Positions 5,223 to 8,815 of a stretch of 8,815 nt of DNA are shown piece after piece. A program made the position numbers and the translations under genes. Origin of the DNA: Sphingomonas sp. (GTDB lineage: Bacteria > Pseudomonadota > Alphaproteobacteria > Sphingomonadales > Sphingomonadaceae); the NCBI GenBank assembly GCA_030146605.1, contig JASLBO010000357.1, positions 1 through 8,815 on the forward strand, given 5' to 3'. The notes under the pieces are model-generated. The model ran no database searches. It was not told where the DNA came from and worked only from the letters and a program-made list of their open reading frames with translations. Position 1 is the first letter of the stretch; the number at the start of each line of letters is the position of its first letter.

Positions 5223-6101
5223 TCGCATCGCCAGCCGCGCCCGCGCATGTCCGGCGACATACCGGCTGGAAGCGCCCGCCGCAGCTTCGAAAAGCGCATC
5301 GGCTTCGTTCGGGAGGGCTGAGGCTAACGCATCGAGCGCCGTCACGCGCATCCGCTCGCACGGGTGATCCCGGGCGAACGCAGCCGCGAGGTCCGCGCCA
5401 TTGGCGATGTGCACCGCGACGGCGAGCAGCGCTTCGGCGCCGGTGCAGGTCAGCCCTTCGGCGATCACGCCGCGACCGATGTCGAAGCGATATTGGTCGA
5501 GCCAAGGCTGGGTGGGATCGGAGCCGAGGATGTTGAGTGACACCGAGAAATCGTCGGGGGGAAGCTGGACGTGGATGTCGCGCCGCATCCGGTAGAGCAT
5601 CAGCTTGCCCGGCTCGAGCCGCGAGCGTCCGGCGAAACGCAGCTGCGCATCCTCGCCCGGCACCCCGGCGATCGCCTCGACATCATATTCGAAATAGTCG
5701 CTCCAATAGCCCGGGCCCAGATAGCCGAAGGTCAGGAACGGGAAATTATGGTCGTGCGGCAGGTCGTAATAGAATGCTGCCGGCCCGCTGGCGCGCACCA
5801 GCGGATCCTCGCGCGCCGGCCAGAAATTGGCGCGCAGCACGTAATGTGCGTTGGGAGGCCGCAGCAGGAAGACCTGCGCGCCATAGCCGTTGGCGCGATG
5901 CTGGTCCTCGCAACGGCCCTTCAGCTCGCCGACCGCGAGCTCCGCGAGGAAGTCGCGATTGCGGCCCAGCCGCGCGAGCAGCGGACCCAGCGCCGCGAAG
6001 CTCTCTTCGTCGCGCGCGTCGAAATCCGCGGTGTCGAGCGCCTCGACCAGTTCATCGAGCCCGATCGGCGCGCCCTGGCCGGTGGCGATCAGGCGCGGCA
6101 T
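5211..6101 (-). CDS. Uncharacterised protein: cupin-like three-His domain followed by HEAT-like tail
   Basis: A 296-residue protein I cannot name. Residues about 76-195 resemble a cupin/cysteine-dioxygenase-like barrel. An HxH pair (His116 and His118 in YYDLPHDHNFPFLTF) is followed by an aromatic-rich strand (GYLGPGYWSDYFEYD, 127-140) and, about 60 residues on, His177 in YRMRRDIHVQLPPDDFSVSLNIL. In cysteine dioxygenase three histidines in this order hold iron, so a metal-dependent oxygenase or a metal-binding fold is plausible but unproven. Residues about 220-293 are alanine-rich helical pairs (MRVTALDALASALPNEADALFEAA, then YVAGHARARLAM) resembling HEAT repeats. No signal peptide or membrane segment is present. 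The ATG at 6101 is preferred because the frame upstream is arginine-rich shadow sequence. It overlaps the preceding gene by 13 bases, so coupled translation and shared function are likely. Confidence 0.78.
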   Translation of the reverse strand: MPRLIATGQGAPIGLDELVEALDTADFDARDEESFAALGPLLARLGRNRDFLAELAVGELKGRCEDQHRANGYGAQVFLLRPPNAHYVLRANFWPAREDPLVRASGPAAFYYDLPHDHNFPFLTFGYLGPGYWSDYFEYDVEAIAGVPGEDAQLRFAGRSRLEPGKLMLYRMRRDIHVQLPPDDFSVSLNILGSDPTQPWLDQYRFDIGRGVIAEGLTCTGAEALLAVAVHIANGADLAAAFARDHPCERMRVTALDALASALPNEADALFEAAAGASSRYVAGHARARLAMRVTP

Positions 6102-7036
6102 CGTGCTGTCGCCAATCGTCGCCTGACCAGCGGGAGCATATGCGCTGCCGCGGCGCGCACTTCGTCGCTGGCGTCGGCGGCCGCCATTTCGGCCAGCCGC
6201 GGTGCGGCACGTGCGGTGTCGAGCGCGAGCCATTCGCGCATCGCCGCCCAGCGCAGATGGAAGTGGAGGTCATGGGTCGCGGCTTCGAAACACTCCACCG
6301 CGTCGGCCCGCCCGGCAACCCGCAGGAAACGCAGCAGTATCGCGGTGCGCGACGGCCGGTCGTCGGCATCGGCGACGCGCACGAGTGCGCCGCTCTCTAT
6401 GTCATGTTCGCGCATCAGCGGCGCGGCGCCGGCGCGGATCGTCGCGACCAGCGTGACCACGTCGCTCGCTGCGCCGCATATCAACTGCGCCTGAACCCTG
6501 CCGTCGGTGCGATACACGGCGCCGTCATCCAGCGGCTGCGCATCCGCGAACAGTGCGATGCAGGGCGCGCCCGGCTGCGCGGAAACCGGCGTCGCGTTCC
6601 AGCACCGGAGCTGCGCGCCGCCGGCCTTGACGATCCGGGTCACTGCGATCCTGCCGGTGAAGACGATCGTCCGCGGCGGCGGCAGTGTCGTCATCGCTGC
6701 GGCGCTGCTCACCCGCGCGGCGATCGACGCCTCAGGACAATCGAACAAAACTGCTCCTACCCGCCGCGTGTCGCGGTGGAACTTGAACAACGGCTCGAAC
6801 AACGGATCAGCCGCGAGCCCGTGGACCAGCGGGGCGAGCAGATTCCCGACCCAGCCCTCGTCGGTAAGAAGCTTTTCCGCACGGCGCGCCGCGCGCTCGG
6901 GGCATGCGGCGCAATCGGCAAAAGCCTGGATAGCCGCCTGATATGCAGCGCCCTCGCGCCATTGCCGCATCGTGGCGCCGGATCGTTCGCGCGCGCGCAC
7001 CAGCGCAGTGCGAGTCGCATCGGATATGCCCGGCAT
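6089..7036 (-). CDS. Uncharacterised protein with HEAT-like C-terminus
   Basis: A 315-residue cytoplasmic protein of unknown function. The N-terminal third (about residues 1-100) is helical and carries a CxxC pair (Cys42 and Cys45 in FADCAACPERAARRAEKLL) and the well-ordered segment GWVGNLLAPLVHGLAADPLFEPLFKFHRD (61-89). Residues about 122-240 look beta-rich (TIVFTGRIAVTRIVKAGGAQLRCW, then VYRTDGRVQAQLICG and DVVTLVATIRAGAAPLMREHDIESGALV), as if a compact sandwich or barrel. Residues about 245-305 are HEAT-like helix pairs (LHFHLRWAAMREWLALDTARAAPRLAEMAAADASDEVRAAAAHML). The ATG at 7036 lies 4 bases after the stop of the 51-residue peptide gene, and the stop overlaps the cupin-like gene by 13 bases, so all three are surely co-transcribed. 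No catalytic motif is recognisable; a scaffold or partner for the cupin-like protein is an inference. Confidence 0.78.
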   Translation of the reverse strand: MPGISDATRTALVRARERSGATMRQWREGAAYQAAIQAFADCAACPERAARRAEKLLTDEGWVGNLLAPLVHGLAADPLFEPLFKFHRDTRRVGAVLFDCPEASIAARVSSAAAMTTLPPPRTIVFTGRIAVTRIVKAGGAQLRCWNATPVSAQPGAPCIALFADAQPLDDGAVYRTDGRVQAQLICGAASDVVTLVATIRAGAAPLMREHDIESGALVRVADADDRPSRTAILLRFLRVAGRADAVECFEAATHDLHFHLRWAAMREWLALDTARAAPRLAEMAAADASDEVRAAAAHMLPLVRRRLATARCRA

Positions 7037-7040
7037 CTGC

Positions 7041-7196
7041 TCAGCGCGGCGCCATTTCGTAGATCAGTACGGCGATCCCGACGAGCATCTCGAAGAGATC
7101 GTCGATGCTGGTCTCTTCGGTTCGTACTGCACCGTGGATCGCCACGCGCGTATCCAGTTCGACGATCTCCGCCGGATCGATCTGTACCAGCTTCAT
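7041..7196 (-). CDS. Small acidic 51-residue peptide, function unknown
   Basis: A short gene at the head of the three-gene minus-strand cluster. It is supported by a strong ribosome binding site (GGAGG, complement of 7202-7206) five bases before its ATG and by a 4-base gap to the next gene. The product is acidic (ten Asp/Glu against four Lys/Arg). Its first half looks strand-forming (MKLVQIDPAEIVELDTRVAI). The second half looks like one amphipathic helix with a hydrophobic stretch (SIDDLFEMLVGIAVLIYEM) too short and too charged for a confident membrane span. It has no cysteine, and its only Ser/Thr residues are near the middle, which argues against a lanthipeptide-type core. Possibilities are a small partner subunit, a regulator, or a substrate peptide for the adjacent cupin-like protein. 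None is supported beyond gene order. Confidence 0.68.
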   Translation of the reverse strand: MKLVQIDPAEIVELDTRVAIHGAVRTEETSIDDLFEMLVGIAVLIYEMAPR

Positions 7197-7320
7197 CTGC
7201 CCCTCCGCTGAGTGTCCGGCCAGATTGCGCCAGACTGCCGCGCGAGGCACGTTACATCCCTGTAATGTAGCGTTTCCCCTCAGTTTGCGCGGCCCCGCCC
7301 GTCGCGCTAGGGCGGACGCG
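7197..7320. promoter_or_regulatory. Divergent intergenic region with a central TTACA/TGTAA dyad
   Basis: This 124-bp gap separates the minus-strand peptide gene from the plus-strand thioesterase pair and must hold promoters for both. Near its middle, TTACA (7252-7256) and TGTAA (7261-7265) form a perfect five-base dyad with a four-base spacer, and TGTAG follows directly at 7266-7270 as a tandem near-copy. The dyad is about 55 bases from each start codon, a position suited to a regulator acting on both directions. I found no convincing -35/-10 pair by eye. The flanks are GC-rich. Confidence 0.45.
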
Positions 7321-7758
7321 ATGACCGACAGCGCGCGTGCCTTCGACCCCAAATTGCTGTTCGGCGGCCGCTTCGGCGGGCATGGCGGCAGGCTGGGCAT
7401 CGGCTATCACGATCACGGCGACGACTGGGCCGAGCTGGCATTGCCCTATCACAGCGATCTGATCGGCGACGAGGCTTCGGGCGTAATCGCCTCGGGGCCG
7501 ATCCTTGCATTGATGGACATGGCGACCAGCGTCGGCGTGTGGCTTAAGCTCGATGCGTTCAAGGGTCATGCAACGCTCGATCTGCGCATCGATTATCTGC
7601 GCCCCGCGCGTCCTGGACAGACGGTGATCGGCCGCGGCGAATGCTATCGCATCACCCGCTCGATCGCGTTCGTGCGCGGTCAGGCGCATGACGGCGACGC
7701 GGCCGATCCGCTCGCGCATGTCGCGGGCACCTTCATGGCGGTGGAGGGCTATTGGTGA
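7321..7758 (+). CDS. PaaI-like hot-dog thioesterase, first of a pair
   Basis: A 145-residue hot-dog-fold protein of the PaaI/4HBT acyl-CoA thioesterase group, which hydrolyse acyl- or aroyl-CoA in the cytoplasm. The core helix reads GVIASGPILALMDMATSVGVW (about residues 54-74), where Asp66 matches the catalytic Asp of PaaI. The usual HGG just before the helix is replaced by ASGP. The following strands HATLDLRIDYLRPARPGQTVIGRGECYRI (about 83-111) and the ending LAHVAGTFMAVE are classical. The ATG at 7321 follows a modest purine-rich AGGGCGG at about 7309-7315. Its TGA overlaps the GTG of the second thioesterase (GTGA, 7755-7758), so the two are co-translated. Substrate unknown; nearby crotonase and thiolase suggest acyl-CoA turnover. 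Confidence 0.87.
   Translation: MTDSARAFDPKLLFGGRFGGHGGRLGIGYHDHGDDWAELALPYHSDLIGDEASGVIASGPILALMDMATSVGVWLKLDAFKGHATLDLRIDYLRPARPGQTVIGRGECYRITRSIAFVRGQAHDGDAADPLAHVAGTFMAVEGYW
7743..7747 (+). promoter_or_regulatory. Ribosome binding site fixing the GTG start of the second thioesterase
   Basis: GGAGG inside the end of the first thioesterase gene lies seven bases before the GTG at 7755. This spacing, together with the GTGA overlap, favours GTG 7755 over the TTG at 7752 as start. Confidence 0.6.
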
Positions 7759-8147
7759 TCCCGTATGCCAAATTGCTTGGGCTCGAGATCGAGCCCGGCG
7801 AAATCGCCCCGACCTATGTCATGCCCTTCGCGATCGACGTCGTCGGGCGCCCGAGCTTCCTCCACGGCGGCGCGATCGGCGGATTGCTCGAGATGGCCGC
7901 GGTCGGCGCGCTCAAACAGGCGCTCGCCGCGGAGGGCGAAGTGCGGATCAAGCCGATAAACCTGACCGTGGATTATATGCGCGGCGGCCGCGACAAGCCG
8001 ACGCGCGCGCGGGGCACTGTCACCCGGCTCGGCACCCGCGTCGCCAATGTCGAGGCGATCGCATGGCAGGACGAGCCCGACCGGCCGATCGCCGCGGCGC
8101 GGATCAATTATCTGATTGTGCGATGGCTCAGCCCGGCACCAGCTTGA
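7755..8147 (+). CDS. PaaI-like hot-dog thioesterase, second of a pair
   Basis: A 130-residue hot-dog-fold protein. The signature LHGGAIGGLLEMAAVGAL (about residues 36-53) holds the HGG turn (37-39) and Glu46 on the core helix. In this fold the acidic residue at that position is catalytic: Asp in PaaI, Glu in the Arthrobacter 4-hydroxybenzoyl-CoA thioesterase. The strands VRIKPINLTVDYMRGGRDKPTRARGTVTRLG (about 63-93) and VANVEAIAWQ (97-105) complete the domain. The start GTG at 7755 overlaps the previous stop by 4 bases and has GGAGG at 7743-7747. Its C-terminal 20 bases overlap the convergent PQQ dehydrogenase gene. Paired with the first copy, it may form a hetero-oligomer, since hot-dog domains function as dimers or tetramers; this is inference from gene order and coupling. 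Confidence 0.88.
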   Translation: MIPYAKLLGLEIEPGEIAPTYVMPFAIDVVGRPSFLHGGAIGGLLEMAAVGALKQALAAEGEVRIKPINLTVDYMRGGRDKPTRARGTVTRLGTRVANVEAIAWQDEPDRPIAAARINYLIVRWLSPAPA

Positions 8148-8815
8148 GCAGGCGCCCGCTTGCAGAATCCTCGAGCACCCAGATCGCGCCGTCGGGTCCC
8201 TGCTCGACTTCGCGGATGCGTTGTCCCAGCCCGATCCGCTGGACTTCGGCGGCGCTGGTCGCCGTGAAGCGCACGCGCACCAGCCCCTGGCTCACCAGCC
8301 CTGCGATGATCGCGTCGCCTTGCCATGCACCGAACAGGCTTCCCGAATAAAGGATCATCCCGCCCGGCGCGATCACCGGCGTCCACCATGCGAGCGGCGC
8401 GACATAGCCGTCGGCGGGGCTGTGGTCGGGGATGTTGCCGCCGCCATAATCCTGCCCGTTCGACGCATTGGGCCAGCCGTAATTGCCGCCCGCGGCGACC
8501 AGGTTGAATTCGTCGCCGCCTTCGGGGCCCATCTCATTCTCCCATAGCCGGCCGGCTGGGTCGAAGAAAAGGCCATAGGGGTTGCGATGCCCATAGGACC
8601 AGATCTCAGGACGCGCGCCCGCGGTGGTGACGAAGGGGTTGTCCGCGGGGACGCTGCCGTCCGCGTTGAGCCGTACGATTTTGCCCAGCGTTTTGGTGAG
8701 GTCCTGCGCCGGCGAGCCCTGCTGGCGCTCGCCGGCAGTGACGAACAGATGGCCCGACGGGCCAAACGCCATGCGCCCGCCGAAATGGCCGCTGCCGCTC
8801 ACCTTGGGGGTCTGG
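8128..8815 (-). CDS. PQQ-dependent aldose sugar dehydrogenase, C-terminal part (5' end outside window)
   Basis: The last 228 residues of a soluble quinoprotein aldose dehydrogenase (sGDH/YliI family), normally a periplasmic six-bladed beta-propeller that oxidises sugars with PQQ and calcium. The frame runs off the window edge, so the signal peptide and first blades are not seen; the GTG at 8802 is an internal valine. Visible landmarks, numbered from the first visible residue: HFGGRMAF with His10, matching the catalytic base His144 of Acinetobacter sGDH; GHRNPYG with Arg77, matching PQQ-binding Arg228; then ENEMGPEGGDEFNLVAAGGNYGWP (92-115) and the closing IREVEQGPDGAIWVLEDSASGRLLKLVP. These suggest an active enzyme. 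Its stop (complement of 8128-8130) lies 20 bases inside the convergent thioesterase gene. Confidence 0.92.
   Translation of the reverse strand, partial: QTPKVSGSGHFGGRMAFGPSGHLFVTAGERQQGSPAQDLTKTLGKIVRLNADGSVPADNPFVTTAGARPEIWSYGHRNPYGLFFDPAGRLWENEMGPEGGDEFNLVAAGGNYGWPNASNGQDYGGGNIPDHSPADGYVAPLAWWTPVIAPGGMILYSGSLFGAWQGDAIIAGLVSQGLVRVRFTATSAAEVQRIGLGQRIREVEQGPDGAIWVLEDSASGRLLKLVPG

Noticed and set aside
6089..6101. Frameshift splitting a single HEAT/cupin protein into two genes
   Set aside because: Each product has a complete-looking beginning and end, and a 13-base overlap is ordinary in this window, so two coupled genes are the simpler reading.
7041..7196. Calling the 51-residue peptide a lanthipeptide or lasso peptide precursor
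   Set aside because: There is no cysteine, no Ser/Thr-rich core, no lasso-type ring residue pattern, and no cyclase, protease or lanthionine synthetase gene beside it.
5537..7270. A 577-codon open frame on the plus strand
   Set aside because: Its product is dominated by Arg, Ala, Pro and Ser without any recognisable domain, which is typical of the antisense of GC-rich genes. The minus strand here holds coherent, well-spaced genes.

Overview
The window is GC-rich (mostly G/C third positions), gene-dense chromosomal DNA with very short intergenic gaps and many 4-base start/stop overlaps. Gene content and protein style suggest an alphaproteobacterium of the sphingomonad type. That assignment is an inference from overall impression; no rRNA or marker gene is present. 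I see no tRNA, CRISPR array, insertion sequence, integrase or phage gene.

Layout: (1) 1-320 (+): the C-terminal end of a RarD-type EamA transporter, cut by the window edge. (2) 324-2442 (+): a five-gene operon of ArsR-type repressor, DUF1428 protein, PhnB-like VOC protein and two AHSA1/SRPBCC proteins. The genes are chained by 4-8 base overlaps. Two matching dyads precede it, and the second contains the repressor's own start codon, so the operon is probably autoregulated. (3) 5161-2439 (-): an OmpR-type DNA-binding protein with a degenerate receiver domain, then a crotonase-family enzyme and a thiolase, suggesting acyl-CoA metabolism under local control. The thiolase and the last SRPBCC gene converge and share their stop-codon bases. 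(4) 7196-5211 (-): three tightly packed genes I cannot name. They encode a 51-residue acidic peptide, a 315-residue protein with a HEAT-like C-terminus, and a 296-residue protein with a cupin-like three-histidine core followed by another HEAT-like tail. This is the best candidate for an undescribed system in the window. (5) 7321-8147 (+): two overlapping hot-dog (PaaI-like) thioesterase genes whose active-site signatures differ in complementary ways. They are transcribed divergently from the peptide gene across a 124-bp gap that contains a dyad. (6) 8815-8128 (-): the C-terminal part of a soluble PQQ-dependent aldose dehydrogenase, converging on the second thioesterase gene with a 20-base overlap.

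Functionally the window reads as accessory metabolism: acyl-CoA handling (crotonase, thiolase, two thioesterases), periplasmic sugar oxidation, and a small-molecule-responsive ArsR operon. The uncharacterised peptide/HEAT/cupin trio sits between the two acyl-CoA blocks. All homology calls come from recognising motifs by eye; no search was run.
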